A stretch of 10,135 bases of DNA. It comes from Spirochaetia bacterium UBA5550. GTDB taxonomy: Bacteria > Spirochaetota > UBA4802 > UBA5550. A program made the translations under genes and the position numbers. Each line of letters begins with the position of its first letter. Positions within the stretch are counted from its first letter, which is position 1. Where the stretch lies: NCBI GenBank assembly GCA_002425885.1, contig DINC01000082.1, positions 52,163 through 62,297 of the forward strand. Direction: 5' to 3'. Below the pieces are notes generated by a model. The model had not been told where the DNA came from, made no database searches, and worked only from the letters and a program-made list of their open reading frames with translations. Below, piece by piece: positions 1-7,501 of the stretch.

Positions 1-1
1 A

Positions 2-1249
2 AATAAGCTTACAGATTATGCTGAGGTCATTACAGAGGGGAAGCTTTCAGGTATTATTAATTTCAATTACAGTCTCAACAGTACCCAGAGCAATATGATA
101 ATTGATCTGCTCCTTGAAATTCAGGCTCTTTCGCGTATATATACAATTGCACAGAAAGGTAAAAGAGATCTTGAAGGTGAGTTTATCTCCAATATTTTTT
201 CAGATCCCAACAACCCCGGGGGAATTTCATCTTATATAAGTCTGCGCACCCTTCTCGAAAACAGGCTGAACCACCAGGTGCAGCAGTATAACATGAACAT
301 GAATAAAAGCAATACAACCATGTCCATTCCAATAAACGAGCTGCATGGTCATGTCAAGACATACAGAGATTTAAGCTCGGGGAATATAACAGTATCTCAT
401 AAAGCCCAGCATGGATATGTTGCCGCGTCCCTTCATGATGCATACCTCACAATTCTGAACAGGACAGACTGGTGGGATGACAGAACTTATATGAAATATT
501 TTTTCAACGAGGATGACTCGTCAAAGAGGAACCTGAACCTTGTCACAAGGGCGGAGCGTCTCTCTCTGTTCCTGATACATAATAATATGAAGGCAGTGAT
601 TAATTTTTTTCAGGAGATCGCCGCAGCAAGGCTCAGGGCGCGGCAGGTTGAGGCCGAAGAGGCCATGGAAGCAAGAACTGTAGAGAACATCAGGAATGAT
701 GAGAGCAGCATAAAGTTCTCTGATAAACTTCTGATGACACCCTTCGGCAAACAGTACGGAGCAAGGATAGACTCTATTATAACAGATATTTTTAATAACG
801 AGAGGATTACCGCGCTGGATAAGGATGAGGATGGTATCAAGACCCTTGCGGCTTCCCTTTACCAGGTTTACAAGGCTCTACCGCAGTCTCTTTCAATGAA
901 CCAGAATATAGATATGTGTATGTCCCTTGTGTATTATCTTCTCGGTATGGATTTCGGGATAAAAAAATTCACAGAGGTCTTTCTTTATAACGATAAAAAG
1001 GTCCCTTTCAGCAGATTTTTCCCTGAAGTAAAGGATGATGTTGATGAATTTCTAACAAGAGTTTTCATTGTGTTTTTTGAACAGAACTTCAGCACTATTT
1101 TCAGAATTGTCAAAAGTCTTGACATGAAGCAGTATGCCTGTGCCTTTATAATAAAAAGGATATACCTGATAAAAGGGGAGGAACTTCCTACCTTCGGGTT
1201 TTTTCTGATTAAGGCAATTGCCAGGTACGGCAAGATAAAAGTTTTTTAG
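2..1249 (+). CDS. Unknown protein, 5' end outside window (415 residues visible)
   Basis: I do not recognise this protein. The reading frame is open from base 2 to the TAG at 1247-1249. The first in-frame ATG (position 95) has no clear Shine-Dalgarno sequence and the codons before it read as ordinary coding sequence, so the true start is most likely left of the window. The visible part is hydrophilic and probably mostly helical. An Ala/Glu/Arg-rich stretch at about 620-700 (reading AAARLRARQVEAEEAMEAR) could form a coiled coil. No signal peptide, obvious transmembrane segment or catalytic motif is visible. The C-terminus is basic and hydrophobic (AIARYGKIKVF). It is followed by 119 bases without a gene and then by clpS, which has its own promoter candidate, so operon membership with clpS is doubtful. 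I infer a cytoplasmic location only from the lack of membrane segments in the visible part. Confidence 0.75.
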   Translation, partial: NKLTDYAEVITEGKLSGIINFNYSLNSTQSNMIIDLLLEIQALSRIYTIAQKGKRDLEGEFISNIFSDPNNPGGISSYISLRTLLENRLNHQVQQYNMNMNKSNTTMSIPINELHGHVKTYRDLSSGNITVSHKAQHGYVAASLHDAYLTILNRTDWWDDRTYMKYFFNEDDSSKRNLNLVTRAERLSLFLIHNNMKAVINFFQEIAAARLRARQVEAEEAMEARTVENIRNDESSIKFSDKLLMTPFGKQYGARIDSIITDIFNNERITALDKDEDGIKTLAASLYQVYKALPQSLSMNQNIDMCMSLVYYLLGMDFGIKKFTEVFLYNDKKVPFSRFFPEVKDDVDEFLTRVFIVFFEQNFSTIFRIVKSLDMKQYACAFIIKRIYLIKGEELPTFGFFLIKAIARYGKIKVF

Positions 1250-1319
1250 GTGAGCAGATTAATTTTTTTATCATTTTACAGACGCATAAATCTTATGATG
1301 ATAAGAAGTATCACTTTCT

Positions 1320-1348
1320 TTGAAATTCTGCTGAAGTGTATTTATATT
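1320..1348 (+). promoter_or_regulatory. Candidate sigma70-type promoter for clpS-clpA-aat
   Basis: TTGAAA (1320-1325) and TATATT (1343-1348) each match the sigma70 consensus at 5 of 6 positions and are separated by 17 bases, the optimal spacing. The expected transcription start is about 1355, just before the GGAGG ribosome binding site of clpS, which gives a leader of only about 14 bases. The site lies in the 119-base gap after the preceding gene. The region is AT-rich, so a chance match is possible. Confidence 0.45.
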
Positions 1349-1356
1349 CAGATTAT

Positions 1357-1361
1357 GGAGG
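1357..1361 (+). promoter_or_regulatory. Shine-Dalgarno site that fixes the clpS start
   Basis: GGAGG lies 7 bases before the ATG at 1369. The same frame is open further upstream to a GTG at 1336, but that GTG lies before the binding site, would sit inside the promoter candidate, and would add 11 residues not expected for ClpS. The ATG at 1369 is therefore chosen. Confidence 0.8.
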
Positions 1362-1368
1362 TGCAGCA

Positions 1369-1686
1369 ATGGCTGCGGGTTCAGGTGATAATTACGACGG
1401 CGGTGTCAAACTTGAATCAAGGAAGAAGGTGAAGGAACCGGACCTGTACCGTGTTATCCTTCATAATGATAATTATACCACCATGGATTTTGTGGTGGAG
1501 ATTCTCATGAAAGTTTTTCACATGCCTGCTGCGAAAGCAACGCAGGTTATGCTTGATGTTCATAAAAAAGGTGCAGGTCTTTGCGGGATGTATACTTACG
1601 ATATTGCAATAACCAAGGTTGAGGAGGTTCATCTTCTGGCCAAGGAGAAACAGTATCCGTTAAGGTGCACATACGAAAAAGCATGA
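1369..1686 (+). CDS. clpS: ClpS, N-degron adaptor of the ClpAP protease
   Basis: ClpS binds proteins with N-terminal Leu, Phe, Tyr or Trp and hands them to ClpA. The 105-residue length matches the family (E. coli, 106). A short polar N-terminal tail (about 1-23, with a Gly/Asp-rich start), the part that engages the ClpA pore in the family, precedes the folded core. The core has the signature HNDNYTTMDFV at 32-42 and HKKGAGLCG at 65-73, and it ends with PLRCTYEKA, close to E. coli. The substrate-pocket residues N33, D34, M39 (gatekeeper) and H65 correspond to E. coli N34, D35, M40 and H66. N35 replaces the second Asp (E. coli D36). The gene is first in an operon with clpA (19-base gap) and aat, the classical partners. 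Identity is secure. Substrate range is inferred from the family. Confidence 0.96.
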   Translation: MAAGSGDNYDGGVKLESRKKVKEPDLYRVILHNDNYTTMDFVVEILMKVFHMPAAKATQVMLDVHKKGAGLCGMYTYDIAITKVEEVHLLAKEKQYPLRCTYEKA

Positions 1687-1705
1687 ATAAAAAAAAGGAC
1701 TGATT

Positions 1706-3955
1706 ATGGAACTGAATCCCGTATTAAACGATGTCCTCATGGCAGCGTTCAGCGAGGCAAAAAATAAAAAGCATGAATATCTGACCCCTGAGCATATTCT
1801 TTATGCCTCCCTCAATTTTGAGGAGGGTAGAAAAATAATAGAGGGTAGCGGCGGTGACATTCACAGCCTCAAGAAGAATATTGAGGATTATTTTACATCG
1901 AAGATAGAAGAGTCAGATGTCGAGGAGCCGCGGCAGTCAGCCGGTTTCCAGAATGTTATGGAAAGGGCAATCTGGCACACAGCTTCGGCCCAGAAGAATA
2001 TGCTGGATCTCGGTGATGTCCTTGTTTCAATACTTGATGAGGAGGAGTCCTTTGCTGCTTATTTCCTGAGCCTTGAGGGTATCACCAGGTATGAGCTTCT
2101 GAAATATATATCACACGGAGTTTCGGTTTTTCCTGAAGAGCCTTACGAAGATGGGCTTGATGACGATGATGAACTCAGAGAGGATGAGCCTGATAAAACT
2201 AATACTAAAATTATTGAAGCTTATACAACCGAGCTTACTGAGAAAGCGCTTAACGGTGAGATAGATCCCCTGATAGGCAGGGAGGATATACTTGAAAGAA
2301 CAATACAGGTACTCTGCCGGAGGAATAAAAACAATCCTGTGCATGTAGGTGATCCCGGCGTAGGCAAAACAGCTATAACAGAGGGGCTCGCGCAGCGTAT
2401 TGCTGATGGTGATGTACCTGAGAGTCTTAAGGGGTTGAAGATATATTCCCTTGACATGGGGTCACTCCTTGCAGGTACAAAGTTCCGGGGGGATTTTGAG
2501 GAGCGGATGAAACGGGTCATCTCTGAACTTAAGAAGATGAAGGATGTGATACTCTTTATTGATGAGATACATACAGTAGTGGGAGCAGGGGCTGTGTCCG
2601 GCGGTTCTATGGACGCGTCAAACATGCTGAAGCCTGTCCTTTCGGCAGGGAGCATCAAATGTATAGGCTCCACAACTTATGAAGAGTACAAAAAATATTT
2701 TGATAAGGACAGGGCTCTCTCAAGGAGATTTCAGAAGATTGAGATACCTGAGCCGACAATTGAAGATACTATAAAAATTCTCCAGGGGATTAAGGAACGT
2801 TATGAGGAGTACCATTCTGTATCATATACAGATGAAGCTCTGAAAGCGGCAGCGGAACTCTCCGCCAAATATATTAATGACCGCCACCTCCCTGACAAGG
2901 CCATCGATGTTATTGATGAAGCAGGGTCATACGCGAAAATATACAGGGCATCCGAAGGTGGAGTTCTTGAGATAACACATGAGGATGTTGAGAGGGTTGT
3001 TGCACGCATTGCGAAGCTCCCGGAAAGGAGCGTGTCCTCTTCAGAGAAACACAGGCTGAAGGACCTCTCTCTTGATCTCAAGAAGGAGATTTTCGGCCAG
3101 GAGAAAGCCATTGACCTTGTGGTTGACGCCATCAAGAGGAGCAGGGCGGGTTTCGGCAATCCGGACAAGCCTATCGCATCGCTTCTGTTTGTCGGCCCTA
3201 CGGGAGTCGGTAAGACTGAACTGGCGAGGCAGCTTGCGTTCAGCCTTGGTGTTGAGCTTCACAGGTTCGACATGAGTGAGTACCAGGAGAGGCATACTGT
3301 GGCGCGTCTAATCGGGGCGCCTCCGGGTTATGTGGGCTATGATGAGGGGGGGCTCCTCACTGAATCTATAAGAAAGACACCCTATTCGGTGCTCCTTCTT
3401 GATGAGATAGAGAAGGCCCATCAGGATATATTCAACACGCTTCTGCAGGTGATGGATTACGCGACACTTACAGATAATACAGGTAAAAAAGCTGACTTCA
3501 GAAATGTCATTATTATCATGACATCCAATGCCGGTGCCCGTGAAATCGGCAAAAAGCAGGTGGGTTTTGATGAAAGGCATGTGAAAGAGGATGCAATCGA
3601 CAGCGCCATAGAGAGAATATTCTCTCCTGAGTTCCGTAACAGGCTCGATTCAATCGTCACATTCAATGACCTTGATGAAGAGATAATACTCGATATCGTG
3701 GACAAGGAGATTAAAAAATTCGCCATGCAGCTTGCTGATAAGAATGTAATTCTGGATGTGACTCCTGAATGCAGAAAGTGGCTTGCTGAAAAAGGTTATT
3801 CCCGTGAGTTCGGGGCGCGTGAGATTGGACGTCTTGTTCAGGATAAGCTGAAAAAATTCTTTGTTGATGAAGTTCTTTTCGGCAGGCTGACCAATGGAGG
3901 ACACGCAGTTGCTGATATTTCAGAGGGAGATGTGGTGATCAATATCCCGGAATAG
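1706..3955 (+). CDS. clpA: ClpA, AAA+ unfoldase subunit of ClpAP protease
   Basis: Cytoplasmic double-ring ATPase that unfolds substrates, including those delivered by ClpS, and threads them into ClpP. The 749 residues match the family length (E. coli, 758). The N-domain (about 1-142), the ClpS docking site in the family, is followed by a very acidic linker (143-166). The first AAA+ module has Walker A GDPGVGKT (215-222), Walker B DE (286-287) and RALSRRF (336-342). The second has Walker A GPTGVGKT (497-504), Walker B DE (566-567) and EFRNRLD (642-648). No ClpB/ClpC-type middle domain separates the modules, which identifies ClpA rather than ClpB or ClpC. VGF at 619-621 sits where E. coli ClpA has its IGL loop that docks on ClpP, so this protein should work with a ClpP encoded elsewhere. 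An AAGGA site (1695-1699) lies 6 bases before the ATG. aat follows after 4 bases. Confidence 0.97.
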   Translation: MELNPVLNDVLMAAFSEAKNKKHEYLTPEHILYASLNFEEGRKIIEGSGGDIHSLKKNIEDYFTSKIEESDVEEPRQSAGFQNVMERAIWHTASAQKNMLDLGDVLVSILDEEESFAAYFLSLEGITRYELLKYISHGVSVFPEEPYEDGLDDDDELREDEPDKTNTKIIEAYTTELTEKALNGEIDPLIGREDILERTIQVLCRRNKNNPVHVGDPGVGKTAITEGLAQRIADGDVPESLKGLKIYSLDMGSLLAGTKFRGDFEERMKRVISELKKMKDVILFIDEIHTVVGAGAVSGGSMDASNMLKPVLSAGSIKCIGSTTYEEYKKYFDKDRALSRRFQKIEIPEPTIEDTIKILQGIKERYEEYHSVSYTDEALKAAAELSAKYINDRHLPDKAIDVIDEAGSYAKIYRASEGGVLEITHEDVERVVARIAKLPERSVSSSEKHRLKDLSLDLKKEIFGQEKAIDLVVDAIKRSRAGFGNPDKPIASLLFVGPTGVGKTELARQLAFSLGVELHRFDMSEYQERHTVARLIGAPPGYVGYDEGGLLTESIRKTPYSVLLLDEIEKAHQDIFNTLLQVMDYATLTDNTGKKADFRNVIIIMTSNAGAREIGKKQVGFDERHVKEDAIDSAIERIFSPEFRNRLDSIVTFNDLDEEIILDIVDKEIKKFAMQLADKNVILDVTPECRKWLAEKGYSREFGAREIGRLVQDKLKKFFVDEVLFGRLTNGGHAVADISEGDVVINIPE

Positions 3956-3959
3956 TTTC

Positions 3960-4691
3960 ATGCCTGTATTCTACCTCACAGATAAGATACTGTTTCCACC
4001 CGTGCATTATGCCGAACCAAGCGGCATACTTGCCGTGGGGGGAGACCTCACGCCTGAACGGCTCCTTGAAGCCTACAGCCGCGGAATATTCCCATGGTTT
4101 TCTGATGACAGCCCCATTGTATGGTGGTCCCCTGACCCGAGGTTTGTTGTCTATCCCGGTGAGATAAAAGTTTCACGCAGCATGAGGCAGGTTCTTGAAA
4201 GGGGAGTTTTCCGCATAACATTCGACAGGGCATTCAGAGAAGTGATAACAGCATGCAGCCTGCCGAGAAAGCATGAGCAGGGTACATGGATTACTGATGA
4301 TATGGTCGAGGCGTATGTCAAGCTGCACGAAATGGGTTATGCCCATTCGATTGAGGCCTGGAACGGTGAGATCCTTGCCGGGGGACTTTACGGCGTTTCG
4401 TTAGGGAGGATTTTTTTCGGTGAATCAATGTTCTCAAGGGAGAGCAACGCGTCCAAGGCCGCGTTCATTACCCTTGCCGTAAATCTTCGCAGAAACGGAT
4501 TTGATATAATTGACTGCCAGGTTCACACAGATCATCTTGAAAGCCTGGGGGCTTTCGAAATGCCAAGAGATAGCTTTGTTGGTATAATAAAAAAATCCCT
4601 TACTGAAGAGACCATAAAAGGTAACTGGAGCGCCTGCAGCCTTTTTGATCCGGTTCTGACTCAGGCGGAGCTCAGATCTCAAGGCTGCTGA
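3960..4691 (+). CDS. aat: Leucyl/phenylalanyl-tRNA-protein transferase
   Basis: Transfers Leu or Phe from aminoacyl-tRNA to the N-terminus of proteins beginning with Arg or Lys, turning them into ClpS substrates (bacterial Leu/N-degron pathway, cytoplasm). The 243 residues are near the family length (E. coli, 234). Family hallmarks are all present: GILAVGGDL near residue 22, a YSRGIFPWF block, WWSPDPR, GTWI, FGESMFS and DCQ. E155 and D185/Q187 correspond to E. coli E156 and D186/Q188, which are implicated in catalysis. The gene starts 4 bases after clpA with only a weak upstream CGGAA (3948-3952), so translation is probably coupled to clpA. Its last 20 bases overlap the 3' end of the convergent gene on the other strand. 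The identity is secure and the operon context supports it. Confidence 0.97.
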   Translation: MPVFYLTDKILFPPVHYAEPSGILAVGGDLTPERLLEAYSRGIFPWFSDDSPIVWWSPDPRFVVYPGEIKVSRSMRQVLERGVFRITFDRAFREVITACSLPRKHEQGTWITDDMVEAYVKLHEMGYAHSIEAWNGEILAGGLYGVSLGRIFFGESMFSRESNASKAAFITLAVNLRRNGFDIIDCQVHTDHLESLGAFEMPRDSFVGIIKKSLTEETIKGNWSACSLFDPVLTQAELRSQGC

Positions 4692-7233
4692 ATATATTTT
4701 TCAGGCTTCTGTTCATTACAACGTGCTTTTTTTTATCCGCAATACCTGATATCTGAATAATGTAGCCCTCTTTACGGATTATATATGATTCCATAATACT
4801 GCTGTACCTGTTCTTTGAGACTGTCAGCAGGTACTCTGTTCCGTTAAGTTTCCCCCACTCTTTTGATACAGGCGTATAATTTTCAGTTTTATTTAAATCA
4901 TCTGAGTACGCCTGGATGTTGTCAGTATCATATTTTACCGCTCGCAGAAAAATCTTTCCAAGAAGATCCGGACTTTGAAAAGCAATTGATAGAGCCGCTC
5001 CCCTGTCATCTTCTTTAACAGTGCGTTTCCATCCATCCGGAAGAGATAATGAGAAATTGATCCTGCCATCCGGAGAAAATTTTTCTTTCAGTCCCCCGGC
5101 TTCATTAGTTGTACCTGCGTGCCATGCTTTTCTGGTAATCATTTTCTGAAGGTTTTCAGTGCTGTTAGCATCTACAAGCCTGTAGTTTTTTCCGTTCATC
5201 TTCCATGAAGCTAATGCTGTTTCAGGGTTACTGCTGAATTTCTCTTTTATAGTTTTAATATCTTCAGCGGCATAGTTATATTTGAGAGTTAAACCGCGTC
5301 TTTTATAGTATTGCATCAATGAAATGGCTCCGCTTAATGATTCAGTCCCTTCCCGTAAAAGCATATCCCGCAGTTTCATTTCACTGTCGATCTTCTCAGG
5401 TGAAAAATCATCAACAAGTGGTATAATGCTCCCGCTGTTTATCTTTTCAAGATACCGGGACAGGTCTTTACTTTCACGTATATCATCAGTTATGCTGTTG
5501 TATTTGTCCGAGTAATTTTTCAGTGCGTTTGCCGTGTACGAAAGAGAAGCTGCCGCATCTGAATACCGGACTGCACAGGACATCAGGCGGTCAACCTCAT
5601 TCTGCCCGATATTTATTTCGGATGTGATTGCTTCATTTTTTTGTTTTTTTACTGCTTCGGAATATGCTGTATTAAAAGCTTCAAAATTTTTTCTCGCAGA
5701 CAATGTAAGCGCGGTACCTTTTGCTCTGAGATTCGCATTTATTCCGGCATGCGCCTTTATATGCTCTTTTGTCATTGTGTTCCGTATATCTGATGGAATA
5801 GCTTCGGGGGTATATAAACTTTTCATCACTGTGAAGAGTTCTTTAGATGATGCACGATAAATATTGTTTGTCCCGGTATCTGCGGTACTGCCTCCTGCAG
5901 ATGCGTCAGCAGTAAGCCTTTCAATGAATGATATGTACTCAAGATTTTTTTCTGTTTTAGCAGTGTAATGTTCAATATACAAAACAGGGTCATGTTTATG
6001 AACAGTTAAAAAAGCCCCGGCATAATCACTTGAAAGTTCCGCGTAGGCTGTAAGTTTTTCCCTGATCTCTTCGAAATGCCTTTCCGCAGCATTGAATATC
6101 TCTTCATTATATACAAGTGTTCCGCTGCTTTTACTTTTTAATCCGGCTATCCTTAACTTTTCTCTTTTGAATAAATTTTCGTACTGCTTTATATATCTTT
6201 CCGCAATCCCAAGGTTGTTGTGTTTAACCCTGTTTATAAAACCGGTGAGGTCCCCTCCGGGAATTGAAACTGAAACAGCTTTCCTGTAGCGGTCGATATC
6301 ATCAAGTGCAGTAATAATCCCTTTGAAATCAGGTATTTCGTATACAGGATTATTGTAGCCTGTAGAAGGAGACTTTTCGGTATTGCTGCACATTTCAGTC
6401 AGAGACGCACGAACCGGCTGAAACGTAATTCTCTCAAGATGAGATATTCCCTTAATTCTGTCTTCAGGTGTAACTGTTCTACCCTGTTTTACGGCGAATT
6501 CTGCGGCAGCATTTATTTCAAGATTCATGGAATCGGCATTCCGTTCAATCGCCTGCCATTCAGGCAGAGAAACGAGGTATGCTTCATTGAATGCAGTTTC
6601 ACGGTTCAAAGAGGATGCGGTAACTTTCGCCGCAGCTCTGAAAATAATTCCGCTCAGATCAATGCGGTTTGAATTATAGCCTGTGCGGCTCAGTTCATAT
6701 TCAGTTATGCCGAGTATTTCTTTGTAAGCCGCCTGTCTTGATTTTTCGTATTCCGATAAATATTTGTTCAGAATATATCTCTCTGCAAGAACCGCGGATT
6801 CACGGCTCTCTTTTTTCAAAGCCGGCATCCCTTTCGATGTTGCGTATCTGTTTATTCCATCACCGGCAGATGATTTTATTTCGGGGTTTCCTCTGCTGCG
6901 GATCAACTCAGCCGCATAGTATATAGTAATGACAGGGGTTGCGATTTCAGATGTTAATGCTTCAATCTCTTCAACTGTAAATTTTTTATTCGCGGATTTA
7001 ACTGAACCGCTGCCGCTGCTGTATTTTCCCAGTATTGATAGAAATTCCTCTGCGGATTTTATCTCATCGCTAAAGAGCCTTGCTGATGAAGGGTCAGAAG
7101 CCGGTATCTTCACAGCCTCATCCATGTGTTTTGAAATCCTTTCTATACGGGAGTTCCACCTTTCAACCCTGGCGTCAGCAGCTGATAAAACGGATGGTGT
7201 CAGCAATAAAAGAATATATAGTATTTTTTTCAT
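4672..7233 (-). CDS. Large exported protein of unknown function
   Basis: Not recognised. From the ATG at 7233 it has 853 residues. It starts with a typical signal peptide (MKK, then a Leu/Ile-rich core, then SVLSAADA with likely cleavage near residues 18-21), so it should reach the periplasm or beyond. There is no lipobox cysteine, no second membrane segment and no terminal barrel strand. Most of the mature chain (about 22-700) is polar, rich in Ala, Glu, Lys and Ser, and looks helical. It has only two cysteines (C282, C553). The last 130 residues (722-853) look different: a FSLSLPDGW start, alternating strands and a final helix resemble PsbP/Mog1-like domains in style, but this is a weak inference. 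The gene seems somewhat AT-richer than clpA. It is convergent with aat (20-base overlap) and divergent from the patatin gene, so it is probably transcribed alone or with the small ORF just upstream. Confidence 0.88.
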   Translation of the reverse strand: MKKILYILLLLTPSVLSAADARVERWNSRIERISKHMDEAVKIPASDPSSARLFSDEIKSAEEFLSILGKYSSGSGSVKSANKKFTVEEIEALTSEIATPVITIYYAAELIRSRGNPEIKSSAGDGINRYATSKGMPALKKESRESAVLAERYILNKYLSEYEKSRQAAYKEILGITEYELSRTGYNSNRIDLSGIIFRAAAKVTASSLNRETAFNEAYLVSLPEWQAIERNADSMNLEINAAAEFAVKQGRTVTPEDRIKGISHLERITFQPVRASLTEMCSNTEKSPSTGYNNPVYEIPDFKGIITALDDIDRYRKAVSVSIPGGDLTGFINRVKHNNLGIAERYIKQYENLFKREKLRIAGLKSKSSGTLVYNEEIFNAAERHFEEIREKLTAYAELSSDYAGAFLTVHKHDPVLYIEHYTAKTEKNLEYISFIERLTADASAGGSTADTGTNNIYRASSKELFTVMKSLYTPEAIPSDIRNTMTKEHIKAHAGINANLRAKGTALTLSARKNFEAFNTAYSEAVKKQKNEAITSEINIGQNEVDRLMSCAVRYSDAAASLSYTANALKNYSDKYNSITDDIRESKDLSRYLEKINSGSIIPLVDDFSPEKIDSEMKLRDMLLREGTESLSGAISLMQYYKRRGLTLKYNYAAEDIKTIKEKFSSNPETALASWKMNGKNYRLVDANSTENLQKMITRKAWHAGTTNEAGGLKEKFSPDGRINFSLSLPDGWKRTVKEDDRGAALSIAFQSPDLLGKIFLRAVKYDTDNIQAYSDDLNKTENYTPVSKEWGKLNGTEYLLTVSKNRYSSIMESYIIRKEGYIIQISGIADKKKHVVMNRSLKNIFSSLEI

Positions 7234-7235
7234 TA

Positions 7236-7349
7236 TCATTTCTCCACAGGAACTTTTTTATTGATTAATTTCCATGTCATATTTTTATCTTCGGGATTGG
7301 ATTTGACTCCTCCCCGAACGCGGCAGTAGAGTAAAAGTTCCTCAGGTAT
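7236..7349 (-). pseudogene. Possible remnant of a small gene (37 codons, no start codon)
   Basis: Directly upstream of the exported-protein gene, the minus strand has a 37-codon open stretch between TAA (7352-7350) and TGA (7238-7236). Its translation (IPEELLLYCRVRGG, then VKSNPEDKN, then a Lys-rich end KKVPVEK) and its codon choice look like real protein, unlike typical AT-rich spacer. Its TGA overlaps the outer ATG (7239) of the next gene in an ATGA arrangement typical of operons. No normal start codon exists before an internal ATG at 7280. Skipping one base near 7349 would join it to another open frame that has a TTG, so a decayed or frameshifted gene is one explanation. A chance open stretch is the other. 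Confidence 0.25.
7242..7245 (-). promoter_or_regulatory. Shine-Dalgarno site that fixes the start of the exported protein
   Basis: On the minus strand GGAG (7245-7242) lies 8 bases before the ATG at 7233 but only 2 bases before the in-frame ATG at 7239. The inner ATG is therefore the better start, and it gives a normal MKK signal-peptide beginning. Confidence 0.65.
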
Positions 7350-7441
7350 TTATCGGTATTTCGGGCAAAAAATGGAAGAAATATGAGTAAAAACCGGTAA
7401 TTTAATGAATTCAGGTTGATATGGTAAATGCTGATGTAACA

Positions 7442-7448
7442 TATTATA
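7442..7448. promoter_or_regulatory. Candidate bidirectional -10 element between divergent genes
   Basis: The bases 7442-7448 read TATTAT on the plus strand (7442-7447) and the perfect consensus TATAAT on the minus strand (7448-7443). The plus-strand copy would give a leader of roughly 50 bases for the patatin gene. The minus-strand copy would give about 200 bases before the exported-protein gene, covering the small ORF remnant. Neither side has a good -35 at 16-18 bases. A TTGATA at 7416-7421 lies 20 bases before the plus-strand hexamer. Bacterial promoters sharing one -10 region in both directions are known. Confidence 0.3.
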
Positions 7449-7501
7449 GAGATCACTGGTCTTAAAATTTCTGTATCTCCCGGAGTGAAGGTTTTTAATT
7501 T

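Noticed and set aside
1292..1305. Small inverted repeat CTTAT-GATG-ATAAG between the first gene and clpS
   Set aside because: The stem is five AT-rich pairs with no T-run after it, too weak for a terminator and without evidence as an operator.
1250..1432. 60-residue ORF (+) starting with GTG directly after the first gene
   Set aside because: It overlaps the start of clpS in another frame, has no ribosome binding site, and covers the clpS promoter candidate. Its sequence does not look like a protein.
2221..3726. Several long minus-strand ORFs opposite clpA
   Set aside because: They are antisense shadows of a strongly conserved gene, and their translations are Ser/Leu-rich without recognisable motifs.
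5324..7268. Plus-strand ORFs opposite the large exported-protein gene
   Set aside because: They lie within a continuous 853-codon gene with a signal peptide and a good start. The translations are Ser/Phe/Leu-rich shadows.
7303..7332. TTGACT-18-TAGAGT as a plus-strand promoter
   Set aside because: The -10 matches only 4 of 6, and the site lies about 170 bases before the patatin start, inside the coding-like remnant of the other strand.
7293..7465. Second minus-strand open frame, about 59 codons from a GTG, overlapping the remnant at 7236-7349
   Set aside because: It is rich in Ile, Tyr, Asn and Phe as expected for AT-rich non-coding DNA, and it has no Shine-Dalgarno site. The frame called as a remnant has the more coding-like codons.
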